Positions 44,171 through 55,660 of a stretch of 64,000 nt of DNA are shown piece by piece. The stretch spans positions 40,689,601 to 40,753,600 of the forward strand of contig OZ010578.1 in NCBI GenBank assembly GCA_963932145.1, given 5' to 3'. The DNA is from Acanthosepion lycidas (Eukaryota > Mollusca > Cephalopoda > Sepiida > Sepiidae). The position numbers and the translations under genes were made by a program. The stretch's first letter is position 1. Each line of letters opens with the position of its first letter. The notes beneath the pieces are model-generated. The model did not search any database, was not told where the DNA came from, and worked only from the letters and a program-made list of their open reading frames with translations.

Positions 44171-45415
44171 TACAGTGAGCTAAGAAATGTTTTTAGCCAG
44201 GAGAAATAAACTACATCCAATTTCAAAATTTATTTACGTAACTTTAACTCAACATAAATAAACATTGGAAATAGTATAGATTAGGTCTTCATTTGCTAGT
44301 TTCATTGCTTATATTCGATGTTTGATAGATTTGATCACGTTATCAACAATCATCTTATCCATATTTTGTCACTCCTTCAGCAATGTTTCTTTAAGGGTTG
44401 CCACTGACGTGATTTTGGTTGCGTGCTCTCTAATTTTTCAGTCAAGGTGCTCCCAAACGTGATTGGATTCATATCAGGACTTTGCGCTACCGATGGCGGT
44501 GACTTAATTCCTTGCGATTCCTTCCAGGCCTTTGCTACTTTCCTCGTATGACATGGCGTTCCATCTTGAAAAAGGTAGACATTCTTGTCAATCTGATTCG
44601 TTTCAAATAGTGGGAGTAGTCCTTTCTCTAATATTTGACGGTACTTTGGACCATTCAACCGCTCGTCAATAAGAATCAGCCCAAATTTCACTCCACAACA
44701 GATATCGCCCCACACAATTACTCCAAACCCTCCATGTTTCACGGTCAGTGTTCGAAGATTCCTTCTGATTTCTCTGACCATAAACCTGTCTCGAATTCGA
44801 ATGTTGGCAGAATTTACTTTCATCTGACCAAATGACAGACTTCCAAAATTTATAACCTTTATTATCGAATTCTCTCGCCCAGTCCGTACGCCCTTTCATG
44901 TTAAGCTCTGAAATCAAGGCTTCTTTCTTGCGACTGTTCTTCGATAGACTAGCTATTTCAGAGTCTTTCTCACCGCATATGGCGACATTTCCATACTGTT
45001 GCCGACATCTTTAATGCTCTAACAACGGTTTCTGATGACTTCTTTCTTTGGGGCTCTTTTTGTTCAGTCAGAAACGATGCTTGGACTTCCTGGACGTTGT
45101 TCCACATGACAATGATCTTCTTCATTAAATTCCTTGACAATAGTATTAACCATTTGATGATTAACCTGGAAAAACCGATCAATCTCTGTATTTGACTTGT
45201 CACACTGATGCCATCCTATTATTTGCCCTTTGTTGAAATTCCCTAATTTCCTTACTTACGCGAACATTCATTGCAAAATATAAATTAACTATCGTTCATA
45301 GATGATAGTAGCTTGATACTAACACGGTATTGTTTGAAAGAGAGAAGAGACGTTGTTACACAAGCCAAAATTGCTTTAATCAAAGGTAGCTAAAAACTTA
45401 TCATGGCCCACTGTA
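44171..45415 (-). mobile_element. Tc1-like transposon, full-length ends, 1,245 bp
   Basis: The left end TACAGTGAGCTAAGAAATGT continues TTTTAGC. The right end in reverse is TACAGTGGGCCATGATAAGT then TTTTAGC. Both are bounded by TA, giving TIRs of about 27 bp and a size normal for Tc1 elements. Confidence 0.88.
44377..45240 (-). pseudogene. Tc1-like transposase, frameshifted
   Basis: Three minus-strand frames in order. 45,203-44,970 carries an N-terminal DNA-binding part ('QIQRLIGFSRLIIKW', 'KKSSETVVRALK'). 44,917-44,666 carries 'WAREFDNKGYKFWKSVIWSD', then 'ESKF'. 44,823-44,377 carries 'GGFGVIVWGDICC', 'NVYLFQDGTPCHTRK' and 'VAQSPDMNPITFGS'. The first two Asp residues (SDES, FQDG) are present. 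In the third motif the Glu normally after 'DMNPI' is not in frame. At least two frameshifts. Confidence 0.85.
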
Positions 45416-45519
45416 GAGTCAACTGGTTGCCGCTTAAACTTGAACAAATGTATATGTTCTCATAGTCACCTTGATAGCTTGATTTTTTTTTCTTTCTTTA
45501 TTCACTGAGTTCGTAGGAA

Positions 45520-46012
45520 GACGAGTGCTTGGCTGTTATACAATATCTGCTCTCAACTATTGCAGTGAATGATTAGCAATCTCCACACAGATGAAGAAGA
45601 GAATTTCGGGCAACAGAGATCACATTCTGTAGAATCTTACTAAGAATACTGCACCTACGGCTAACGAAGAATTTATCAACAATATTCCTCATTATTATTA
45701 AACCAAAAAAATAAGTAATGTTTATATTTCACAACTGATCAGTCAATATTATCAATTAAAATTTACAAAATTTTGTAAAAAAAAACAAAAACAAGATGTT
45801 TGCTTTATTTAGAATCAGAAAGAGATTTCTAGGACACAAAATGAGAAAAGAGGGCTTGGAGAATTTGACACTCACAGGACATATCGAAAGCAAGAGGAAC
45901 AGAGGGAAACAGCGAGTAATCTATGCAACAAGTTTGTGCAAATATATGACAGCATCGGGAGAGGGAGATAGGAATAAAACAAACCTTACTATGATATATA
46001 AACGAGAATAAA
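45520..46012 (+). pseudogene. RTE-like non-LTR RT, C-terminal part
   Basis: Early blocks are broken ('SALNYCSE', 'LISTQMKKRISGNRDHIL'). The open frame 45,796-46,011 has 'RIRKRFLGHKMRKEGLENLT', 'LTGHIESKRNRGKQRVIYAT' and 'SLCKYMTASGEGDRNKTNLT'. The Jockey-like 3' end at 46,016 interrupts it. Confidence 0.8.
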
Positions 46013-46015
46013 TTT

Positions 46016-46195
46016 TTTTGTTTGTTTTTTTAAGGCAATTCACCCCAAACAAGTCGGGAGTGCCACTAGCACGCAACGGGTTACAGAGGATTGAGAACAA
46101 GAGTAAAGAGGCGTGTTTGAGGAACGGATACAGAGAAGGACAGCGAACAAGGTCTAGGTGTCAGATGTTGATTGACATTACACTTGAATATTTGA
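46016..46195 (-). mobile_element. Jockey-like 3' end inserted in the RTE-like copy
   Basis: The plus strand reads GGCAATTCACCCCAAACAAG and CACTAGCACGCAACGGGTTA. This is the reverse of the Jockey-like 3' tail at 14,560 and 46,690. A strongly 5'-truncated insertion of under 200 bp. Confidence 0.7.
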
Positions 46196-46262
46196 AGATT
46201 ATAGTCATCGGGTTGTGGAGAGCCTTGAACGCTTACGTCCCGAAGGAGCTCCGAACATAGAA
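46196..46262 (+). pseudogene. RTE-like RT, last codons after the insertion
   Basis: Encodes 'GLWRALNAYVPKELRT' and a stop, the terminal block of the family. Confidence 0.7.
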
Positions 46263-46499
46263 GAAAAAGATTATGTAGTTAACTAATTTCTTTAATCCTA
46301 TAATTTTTCCCTCGGTGTGGTTTTTGTGCACACCTTTGGTTTCATCACTTCTGCTAAATTTTGATACAATCACCTTTTTCGCATGAATCAGATCTGTTTC
46401 AAAACAAGTCTATATTTGGTCGTCGCAAATGCTTACTACTGACTGTTCTGTACAGGATGTATCCTTCAACTGGAACCATTTTCCGCATCACTAACTTCA

Positions 46500-46745
46500 T
46501 TTTGCTTAAACGCTGCATGTGTACTACGGCCTGGTTTTATTGCTCATGGGAGTAGACAGGTTCGCATATCGTCGGGTTCACACACCTCAGCGGTTTCTTA
46601 GACAGAAGTACACGTTTACCTCTTTTTTCCTGTTTAGGATTGTGTTTCCCGGTTCTTTCTAAAGTCTTTTCCATTTCTTTCACCGCCAGTAACCCCTTGC
46701 GTCTTGGAGGCATTATCACCTTGCTTGGGGTGAATAGATTAAAAA
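46500..46745 (+). repeat. 180-bp-type unit followed by a Jockey-like 3' tail
   Basis: The 46,560-46,670 piece matches one unit of the 26,635 tandem repeat (TCGTCGGGTTCACAC, TTTCCTGTTTAGGATTGTGT). The tail CCAGTAACCCCTTGCGTCTT and CTTGCTTGGGGTGAATAGAT at 46,686-46,735 is the Jockey-like 3' terminus. This suggests the 180-bp unit derives from the 3' region of that element. Confidence 0.6.
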
Positions 46746-47258
46746 CAAATTCAAATTTCTATAGTATAAAAGCCTCATTATCACTTTGTTTATTCCACTA
46801 GAATAGTGTAGATAAGCATGTTATTTTTCTGTTTTTAAATAGTACACGTAGGCTTCATATTAACTCACTTTCCAAAGGGTACTGCTCAAAAGGGATATCG
46901 ACAAAAGTTCCTACTACAATTATTTCGAAGCCATTGTTGATATAACCTTAATTTTTGTATTCTAACATACACACACAGATGCACATACACACACACATAT
47001 TTTAAGACATTTTTATGTTTATACATTATTTTTTATAGATACAAATATTTAAGTAAATGCTCTTGCGAAAGCAAAATCTAAAAGGTCATCTAATCTAACA
47101 GTGATCCCATCACACAATCCTCACTCTTGCTTCATATGTGGCCTCGTTTGTAAATCACTAGAAGGTCTTAAATGCCACTTAAGATTATCGCACAAAATTT
47201 CATAACTGAATCAATTAAGTTTTCAGATCCTCATACGTCGAAACCGACGGGCGAGTTC

Positions 47259-47260
<2 letters not shown>
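46746..47260. other. Unassigned stretch
   Basis: Contains a CA-rich piece near 46,968-46,998. No gene seen. Confidence 0.4.

Positions 47261-47320
<60 letters not shown>
47261..47320. repeat. (AT)n microsatellite
   Basis: AT run of 60 bp. Confidence 0.98.
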
Positions 47321-47322
<2 letters not shown>

Positions 47323-47463
47323 AATGAGAAAAAGAGCAGATGAAATAAAAATCCACAGTTCGTACCATTTTTTTTTTAAGTTCTCAAAATAAACTAGATA
47401 TTATAATATGTTTATTATAATAAAAATAAAAAACATTTTACATCGCTACACAAAAACGTTAAT

Positions 47464-47492
47464 GTTTCATTACTAAGTTGTAATTTCTTCAG
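47464..47492 (-). ncRNA. Hammerhead-like core motif
   Basis: Minus strand: CTGAAGA, A, then ATTAC-AACTTA-GTAAT (five perfect stem pairs), then GAAAC. A diverged, inverted counterpart (TTGAAGT, ATTTTAG-TG-CTAAAAT, GAAAG) lies near 47,587-47,622 (plus). The two sit head to head around a short AT-rich piece. Confidence 0.4.
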
Positions 47493-47654
47493 GCTATGGT
47501 AGATAACTAAAGATAAAATGATTTATTAGGGAAATCATTTTTATCCTTAAGAAATCATTTTTATCATCAGCTAACTACCATAGTTTGAAGTACCATTTTA
47601 GTGCTAAAATATGAAAGTTTTTGTGCAGTGATGTAAAAAGTTTTTATTGTAATG

Positions 47655-47656
<2 letters not shown>

Positions 47657-47732
<76 letters not shown>
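47657..47732. repeat. (AAT)n-(AT)n microsatellite
   Basis: AAT run to about 47,704, then AT to the MITE at 47,733. Confidence 0.98.
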
Positions 47733-47736
<4 letters not shown>

Positions 47737-47808
47737 GTTGGTGCAAAAATAATGACGGTTTTTGACGTTAAAAAATATGTCAAAAACCGTCATTATTTTT
47801 GCACCAAC

Positions 47809-47812
<4 letters not shown>
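47733..47812. mobile_element. 80-bp mariner MITE, MADE1-like (subtype 2)
   Basis: Two perfect 34-bp arms (TTAGGTTGGTGCAAAAATAA, then TGACGGTTTTTGAC) flank a 12-bp loop. Total length is 80 bp as in MADE1. It shares the first 20 bp with the copy at 42,950 but differs inside, so two subfamilies are present. Flanked by TA. Confidence 0.92.
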
Positions 47813-47865
<53 letters not shown>

Positions 47866-48668
47866 TAGCTATATATATTTTTATATATCAAGGACAATAT
47901 TGGTGAAAAATGTATGACTGCCATATAGAACATAAGTGAATAGAATCGTCCGTAAAGCGGCGTTAAGCCGAGTTAGCATTTGGTCATTTGCTAAGTGTAC
48001 CTTTGTGTACTAAACCTTCTATTTTATTACTTACTTACGAGTTTTTCTTCTTTATTTATTTATTTCTGTTGTCTCGAAAACACGAGATGCAACACCGACA
48101 AAGTGGGAAACACCTTTTTTTGTGACGCGTTTCGTTCGTTAGGACTTCACCAAACTAAATTTGTTACGTTGATGCGACTACACATGCGCTCTGACGGAGG
48201 GTACTGGAAATTTTTAATTCAATTTTTTCTTTTAATCTAGCCGATCTTCATTTCCTTTTTTTTTTTTTTTTGTTTCCGTTACTTTTCTTAATAGATATTT
48301 CACACTGTCATAATAGAAGTTCTGTCAGGAATGGTGAAATGTTTTAAGAGCCAGGGCGCAAATTTACTGTAGATGACCTTGCGATCAAAGGCACTCTGTA
48401 AAGATCGTAGTGAATTATTTTCTCCTTTAATCAAACTAGCAAATTTTTTATGTAAAATTTGTGGTCAGTTTCTTTACGGTGGACAACCAACGCATTTGAT
48501 GTATTGTTTTGTAAAAGGTGCCTTTTGTGTTCATATAATCTTTTATTTTCATTCCTCTATGTATTTTTGTGGCAATTATTACAGGCGATGAAGTAAACTC
48601 CTCCTTCACGTTTTACCTTATTGCTTTGCTTAGTACTGACTACGAATTTTATTCTTTTAGATGTAATA

Positions 48669-48671
<3 letters not shown>
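47813..48671. other. (AT)n to about 47,860, then unassigned sequence
   Basis: After the AT run no gene is recognised. Frames of 72-81 codons at 47,995-48,240 and 48,373-48,591 have no known motif. Confidence 0.4.

Positions 48672-48725
<54 letters not shown>
48672..48725. repeat. (AT)n microsatellite
   Basis: AT run of about 54 bp. Confidence 0.98.
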
Positions 48726-48729
<4 letters not shown>

Positions 48730-49052
48730 CTTTAGATAGATTCTTTTCAATTGTAGATGTCATAGAGTTAGTTGGTAGGATAATATATTTTTTATTCAAT
48801 TGATTTTATACTTTGGAATATTTTACGAGCCTTTTGTTTCGCATTGAATATAAAATAATTAGAGTACTGCAGAGAAATGTGTTCAATGTATTTCTCCTCT
48901 TCATGTACATATTGAGGGCTGCAAATTCTGAATGCTCTTAAGTAGAATTCCCAGCATCCCTCGTTCGTGCGCATGTGTAGTCTCACTAACATAACAACTG
49001 TAGTCGAGGAAGTCCTATAGGACGTTTGACAAGAAAACCTTTTTCCAATTTG
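48726..49052. other. Unassigned stretch
   Basis: Nothing recognised. Confidence 0.4.
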
Positions 49053-49108
<56 letters not shown>

Positions 49109-49128
49109 TTGTTTGTTTGTGTGTGTGA
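49053..49128. repeat. (AT)n-(GT)n microsatellite
   Basis: AT run then GT/GTTT run. Confidence 0.97.
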
Positions 49129-49134
49129 TTGATT

Positions 49135-49235
49135 GTTTGGTTTGTATTTTTACGGCATATCAACCTTTATGCAAGTTATTTAAAGCCAGAAAATATTTTT
49201 TATGTTGTAAATCTTTTTGGAGATAACATTGATAC
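49135..49235 (+). repeat. Composite repeat (family K), head only
   Basis: TTTTTACGGCATATCAACCT and GTTATTTAAAGCCAGAAAAT match the family-K head. Confidence 0.65.
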
Positions 49236-49239
49236 AAGT

Positions 49240-49475
49240 TCAGCTAATTAATCCGTAGGTGGGTGCAGTGAGGTGGATTCATATCTTTCCCAAGGGTCAT
49301 TGCGTGTAAGCGAATGCAACGAACCTGACTGGAATTGAAACTGGGCTCTCCGATCTCCAATTCCGGGCCGTTATCCATTTTAGCACTGGCAGATCGAAGC
49401 TTACAGCGCCTAGTCTTCCCACGCAGTCACCCATCTAGGTAATGACTTGACTCAACGTTGCTTAACTTCAGTGAC
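49240..49475 (-). repeat. SINE with 5S rRNA-derived head and tRNA-like middle
   Basis: On the minus strand 49,475-49,396 reads CACTGAAGTTAAGCAACGTT, ACCTAGATGGGTGACTGCGT, GGGAAGAC and GCGCTGTAAGC. This follows the distal two thirds of animal 5S rRNA, including box A and box C of its internal promoter. A tRNA-like part follows (GCTAAAATGGATAACGGCCC, box-B-like GTTTCAATTCC). The tail (CTTGGGAAAGATATGAATCC) is shared with 1,410 and 15,650. Confidence 0.75.
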
Positions 49476-49489
49476 CGTACAGTAAACGA

Positions 49490-50504
49490 CGTTTCAAAGG
49501 GATATGATATGCGTGCATATCTGTGCGTGTGTTACACATGCACATGATTTTATGTATGTTTTGTTGATACACTATAAATACAGAATGATACATTTATATA
49601 CGCAAGGTGTTGTTTTTTTATTTGCCTAATAAATTATATGAAAAGTAACAAAATGAATGTAAGATTTGATTTCTCCTCGTACAAGTCTCAGCACTGTGTC
49701 ACAAGAAACACAAGACAATGGAAAATAAGGACCGAAAAAGGAAATGGTAAAATAAAAATAAAAAAGAATGAAATACAAAAGAACGAGTCTTTAGTTGGGA
49801 AATTTTCTGATCTAATCAAATTTTCCAGTTTCCTTAGAAGTAGAGAAATAAACAATAAGACAAAAGAAACCTAGAGATGAGAGACGAATTGAGCGAACGG
49901 GTGGGAGAAAGAATAAATAGACTGTGGCTTTGCTATTTGGCTTATTTGTTGCTGTTGTTGTTTTTGTTATCTTGGCGAGGAAAATTCTTTTTGTAAATAA
50001 AATTGTTAACAAAGTAAGGAGAAAGAAATCGGTCGTCCTTTGCCATCAAATTCTATCCATTATTTCTTTTTTTCAGGAATCAAATGAAAAAAATCGAACC
50101 AACTAAAGAGCGCCGTTTGGATATTTTTTATTTTATTTATACATTTATTTATTTTCATCTTTTTATTTTTATCTTATTCATTTATTTTATTTATTTTTGT
50201 TTTATTTACTTTTCGCACTATTAACAGGTTTATGTGTTTATTTGCAATGTTTATACAAACAGTGAGAAATGGTGCTCTGTTCTTTATTTTTTGGATTCGC
50301 TAGAAAAACGAATAATATAAAGAAGAAATTAAAAAGCAGAAAGAGAGAATAAAAGAATAATATGTAATATAAGAAAGAAGAAAGTAACAAAAGCTCTAAA
50401 ACTAAAAAAGAAAAAGAAAATGATAGACAGAAAAAATGAAATAATGCGAAAGATAAAAGATATGACAGAAAGAGAGAAAGAAATGAAACAAAAGAAAGCA
50501 AAAG
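49490..50504. other. Unassigned stretch
   Basis: Frames of 60-87 codons without motifs. It grades into A/G-rich sequence from about 50,290. Confidence 0.4.
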
Positions 50505-51031
50505 ACGAGAAATAGAAAGAAAAGAAATGAAAAGAAAGAAATAGTGAGAAAGAAAGAAAGAAAGAAAGACAGAAATGAAACGAAAGAAATAGAGAGAAAG
50601 AAGAAAGACATTACAGAAAGAAAGATAGAAATGAAAAGAAAGAAATAGTGAGAAAGAAGGAAGACATTACAGAAAGAAAGAAAGAAATGAAAAGAAAGAA
50701 AGAAAGAAAGAAAGACAGAAATGAAACGAAAGAAATAGTTTAAAAGAAGAAAGACATTACAGAAAGAAAGAAAGAAAACCAGAAATGAAACGAAAGAAAT
50801 AGTGAGAAAGAAGGAAGACATTACAGAAAGAAAGAATGAAATGAAACGAAAGAAATAGTGAGAAAGAAGAAAGACATTACAGAAAGAAAGGTAGAAATGA
50901 AAAGAAAGAAATAGTGAGAAAGAAGGAAGACATTACAGAAAGAAAGATAGAAATGAAAAGAAAGAAATAGTTAGAAAGAAGGAAGACATTACAGTGAGAA
51001 AGATAGAAATGAAAAGAAAGAAATAGTGGGA

Positions 51032-51079
<48 letters not shown>

Positions 51080-53905
51080 CAGAAATGAAACGAAAGAAAT
51101 AGTTTGAAAGAAAAAAGACATTACAGAAAGAAAGAAAGAAAACCAGAAATGAAACGAAAGAAATAGTGAGAAAGAAGGAAGACATTACAGAAAGAAAGAT
51201 AGAAATGAAAAGAAAGAAATAGTGAGAAAGAAGAAAGACATTACAGAAAGAAAGATAGAAATGAAAAGAAAGAAATAGTGAGAAAGAAGGAAGACATTAC
51301 AGAAAGAAAGATAGAAATGAAAAGAAAGAAATAGTGAGAAAGAAGGAAGACATTACAGAAAGAAAGATAGAAATGAAAAGAAAGAAATAGTGAGAAAGAA
51401 GGAAGACATTACAGAAAGAAAGATAGAAATGAAACGAAAGAAATAGTGAGAAAGAAGGAAGACATTACAGAAAGAAAGATAGAAATGAAAAGAAAGAAAT
51501 AGTGAGAAAGAAGAAAGACATTACAGAAAGAAAGATAGAAATGAAAAGAAAGAAATAGTGAGAAAGAAGGAAGACATTACAGAAAGAAAGATAGAAATGA
51601 AAAGAAAGAAATAGTGAGAAAGAAGGAAGACATTACAGAAAGAAAGATAGAAATGAAACGAAAGAAATAGTGAGAAAGAAGGAAGACATTACAGAAAGAA
51701 AGATAGAAATGAAAAGAAAGAAATAGTGAGAAAGAAGAAAGACATTACAGAAAGAAAGATAGAAATGAAACGAAAGAAATAGTGAGAAAGAAGGAAGACA
51801 TTACAGAAAGAAAGATAGAAATGAAAAGAAAGAAATAGTGAGAAAGAAGGAAGACATTACAGAAAGAAAGATAGAAATGAAAAGAAAGAAATAGTGAGAA
51901 AGAAGGAAGACATTACAGAAAGAAAGATAGAAATGAAAAGAAAGAAATAGTGAGAAAGAAGAAAGACATTACAGAAAGAAAGATAGAAATGAAACGAAAG
52001 AAATAGTGAGAAAGAAGGAAGACATTACAGAAAGAAAGATAGAAATGAAAAGAAAGAAATAGTGAGAAAGAAGAAAGACATTACAGAAAGAAAGATAGAA
52101 ATGAAACGAAAGAAATAGTGAGAAAGAAGGAAGACATTACAGAAAGAAAGATAGAAATGAAACGAAAGAAATAGTGAGAAAGAAGGAAGACATTACAGAA
52201 AGAAAGATAGAAATGAAAAGAAAGAAATAGTGAGAAAGAAGGAAGACATTACAGAAAGAAAGATAGAAATGAAACGAAAGAAATAGTGAGAAAGAAGGAA
52301 GACATTACAGAAAGAAAGATAGAAATGAAAAGAAAGAAATAGTGAGAAAGAAGAAAGACATTACAGAAAGAAAGATAGAAATGAAAAGAAAGAAATAGTG
52401 AGAAAGAAGGAAGACATTACAGAAAGAAAGATAGAAATGAAAAGAAAGAAATAGTGAGAAAGAAGGAAGACATTACAGAAAGAAAGATAGAAATGAAAAG
52501 AAAGAAATAGTGAGAAAGAAGGAAGACATTACAGAAAGAAAGATAGAAATGAAACGAAAGAAATAGTGAGAAAGAAGATAGACATTACAGAAAGAAAGAT
52601 AGAAATGAAACGAAAGAAATAGTGAGAAAGAAGGAAGACATTACAGAAAGAAAGATAGAAATGAAAAGAAAGAAATAGTGAGAAAGAAGATAGACATTAC
52701 AGAAAGAAAGATAGAAATGAAACGAAAGAAATAGTGAGAAAGAAGGAAGACATTACAGAAAGAAAGATAGAAATGAAAAGAAAGAAATAGTGAGAAAGAA
52801 GAAAGACATTACAGAAAGAAAGATAGAAATGAAAAGAAAGAAATAGTGAGAAAGAAGGAAGACATTACAGAAAGAAAGATAGAAATGAAACGAAAGAAAT
52901 AGTGAGAAAGAAGATAGACATTACAGAAAGAAAGATAGAAATGAAACGAAAGAAATAGTGAGAAAGAAGGAAGACATTACAGAAAGAAAGATAGAAATGA
53001 AACGAAAGAAATAGTGAGAAAGAAGATAGACATTACAGAAAGAAAGATAGAAATGAAACGAAAGAAATAGTGAGAAAGAAGGAAGACATTACAGAAAGAA
53101 AGACAGAAATGAAACGAAAGAAATAGTGAGAAAGAAGGAAGACATTACAGAAATAAAGATAGAAATGAAAAGAAAGAAATAGTGAGAAAGAAGAAAGACA
53201 TTACAGAAAGAAAGACAGAAATGAAACGAAAGAAATAGTGAGAAAGAAGAAAGACATTACAGAAAGAAAGATAGAAATGAAAAGAAAGAAATAGTGAGAA
53301 AGAAGAAAGACATTACAGAAAGAAAGACAGAAATGAAACGAAAGAAATAGTGAGAAAGAAGAAAGACATTACAGAAAGAAAGACAGAAATGAAAAGAAAG
53401 AAATAGTGAGAAAGAAGAAAGACATTACAGAAAGAAAGACAGAAATGAAACGAAAGAAATAGTGAGAAAGAAGAAAGACATTACAGAAAGAAAGACAGAA
53501 ATGAAAAGAAAGAAATAGTGAGAAAGAAGAAAGACATTACAGAAAGAAAGACAGAAATGAAAAGAAAGAAATAGTGAGAAAGAAGAAAGACATTACAGAA
53601 AGAAAGACAGAAATGAAACGAAAGAAATAGTGAGAAAGAAGGAAGACATTACAGAAAGAAAGACAGAAATGAAAAGAAAGAAATAGTGAGAAAGAAGAAA
53701 GACATTACAGAAAGAAAGACAGAAATGAAAAGAAAGAAATAGTGAGAAAGAAGAAAGACATTACAGAAAGAAAGACAGAAATGAAACGAAAGAAACAGTG
53801 AGAAAGAAGAAAGACATTACAGAAAGAAAGACAGAAATGAAAAGAAAGAAATAGTGAGAAAGAAGAAAGACATTACAGAAAGAAAGAAAGAAATGAAATG
53901 ATCGA
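50505..53905. repeat. 3.4-kb polypurine satellite, 56-bp unit
   Basis: The unit is AGAAAGAAAGATAGAAATGA, AAAGAAAGAAATAGTGAGAA and AGAAGGAAGACATTAC (56 bp), about 60 copies. Variation is confined to a few sites: GAAAAG/GAAACG, GATAG/GACAG and AGAAGGAAG/AGAAGAAAG/AGAAGATAG. The GACAG form dominates after about 53,200 and GATAG before, so the array has local homogenisation blocks. Plus strand is strongly purine-biased. The Phe/Ser/Leu minus-strand frames are by-products. Confidence 0.97.
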
Positions 53906-54619
53906 AAGAAATAATATGAAAGATAAAATCACGAAAGAAAGAACGATAAATGTAATGAATAAAAAAGAATGAGATCAATGAAAAGTTTGAAATCAATAAA
54001 ATCGGTGAAGATAGAGACAGAAACAACCAAAGGAACAAAAACAAAGTAAATGATAGTAAACGAAGGAAAGAAACAGTAAAGGAAAAGAAAGAGTGTGGCA
54101 GAAAATATGTTAAAGAAAGAAAGATATTACGAAAGGAAAATGACAATAAAGAACGAAATAGGAGATAATAAGTGAGAGTGTAAAAGAAATAAATAAATAA
54201 ATAAATAAATAAATAGAAATGAAAGCTCAAGAAAGAATTTTCGGACTATTTCAATGGAGCTACGAAAAAATGCCAAGTGAAAAGAACACGTAACACTGAA
54301 TAAAAAAAAAAAACATGGACGACAAGCGTATGGATGAAAAAACCTAAAATTACGAACGGCTTTTATGGAGCTTAAATTACGACGGTTTATGACGATAGAG
54401 GGAGAAAGAGAACAAAGAAAGAATCATAGAATGTTTCTATGTAAAATAAAAAGAATTAGAAATCAATGAAGTCAAACGATCGAATGCTCAAGTCGGAAAT
54501 CGAAAAGCAAAAGCAAATTCTAGAAAAGAACAATGAGTTGTATACGAAGCAATATTTATCTAAACGTCCGAAGAATAACAAAAACATATTCACAATAAAT
54601 AACCAAAAAAGTAAGATCA
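53906..54619. other. Purine-rich flank of the satellite, nothing recognised
   Basis: AG-rich with an (AAAT)n run near 54,190. The 137-codon minus frame here is compositional. Confidence 0.5.
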
Positions 54620-55415
54620 CTGTCCCATAATAATTGACATATCTGTATTTACATTTCATGCACTTAATGTAACAGCACTTATGAGACAGAGATATATACT
54701 AAACATATATTAAATAACACAACTATTATGGGACAGACTTTGTAATTTCTTCTTACCACTGTCCCATAATGTTCATTATATTAACTTGTACATTTCATAC
54801 ACTGAATATAGCAGCTATTGTGGGACAGGTATATAGTCTTTTCATAATATCTCTGTCCTATAATAGTTGCTACATTTGCATGTAAATTTCGTACACTAAA
54901 TGGAACAATTATTATGGGACAAGTGCAGCAATTCCATCTTATCTTTGTCCCATATTAGATGGTACATTTGCTGTACATTTCTTACACTAAACGGAACAAT
55001 TATTATGGGACAAGTGCAGCAATTCCATATTATCTTTGTCCCATATTAATTGGTACATTTGCGTGTACATTTCTTACACTAAACGGAACAATTATTATGG
55101 ACAGATGCAGCAATTCCATATTATTTTTGTCCCATATTAGTTGGTAAATTTGCGTGTAAATTTCTTACACTAAATTGAACAATTATTATGGGACAGATGC
55201 AGCAATTCCATATTATCTTTGTCCCATATTAGTTGGTACATTTTCTGTACATTTCTTACACTAAACGGAACAATTATTATGGGACAGATGCAGCAATTCC
55301 ATATTATCTTTGTCCCATATTAGTTGGTACATTTGCGTGTACATTTCTTACACTAAATGTAACAATTCTTCTAGGACAGAGTAGGTAATTTGTCAGTGCC
55401 TGTCGCATAACACTG
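54620..55415. repeat. Dyad satellite, left block
   Basis: Each unit of about 91 bp has TGTCCCATAATA or TGTCCCATATTA, then TACATTTGCGTGTACATTTC and TTACACTAAACGGAACAATT, then ATTATGGGACA. The ends are complementary, so every unit can fold. About eight units, more diverged at the left. Confidence 0.92.
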
Positions 55416-55575
55416 TGTAATAAAGTTTTGATTTTTTCATTGTTTCTGTCTAGAAAGCAAAGGAAATGACAATTTTCCCTTCAGACATTGTTTTTGTATC
55501 CTAGACATCTACGTTTTAAAGCTAAACTCTTTTCCGTTACATTCTGGACAGTTTCACCAATGTGTTGCTGGAGGA

Positions 55576-55628
55576 GAATTTTCTAGAACTTTCTAGAAGT
55601 TTCAAGAACTTTCTAAAAGTTTCAAGAA
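55576..55628 (+). promoter_or_regulatory. Heat-shock element array
   Basis: Successive 5-bp modules read GAA-tt TTC-ta GAA-ct TTC-ta GAA-gt TTC-aa GAA-ct TTC-ta AAA-gt TTC-aa GAA-tt. Ten of eleven fit the alternating nGAAn/nTTCn rule bound by HSF trimers, with no phase slip over 53 bp. It lies about 30 bp upstream of a TATA box. Strong strict HSEs of this length are typical of heat-inducible promoters such as hsp70. The sequence fit is direct; the function is inferred. Confidence 0.8.
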
Positions 55629-55660
55629 TTTCTACAAGTTTCAGGTAACATAGATGGCAG

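Noticed and set aside
49396..49475. Functional 5S rRNA gene
   Set aside because: Only the distal part is present, with several substitutions, and it is fused to a SINE body.
50402..51185. Phe/Leu-rich minus-strand frames as transmembrane proteins
   Set aside because: Shadow of the polypurine satellite.
54620..55415. Regular dyad repeats as a CRISPR array
   Set aside because: The sequence between dyads is conserved from unit to unit, so it is a satellite.
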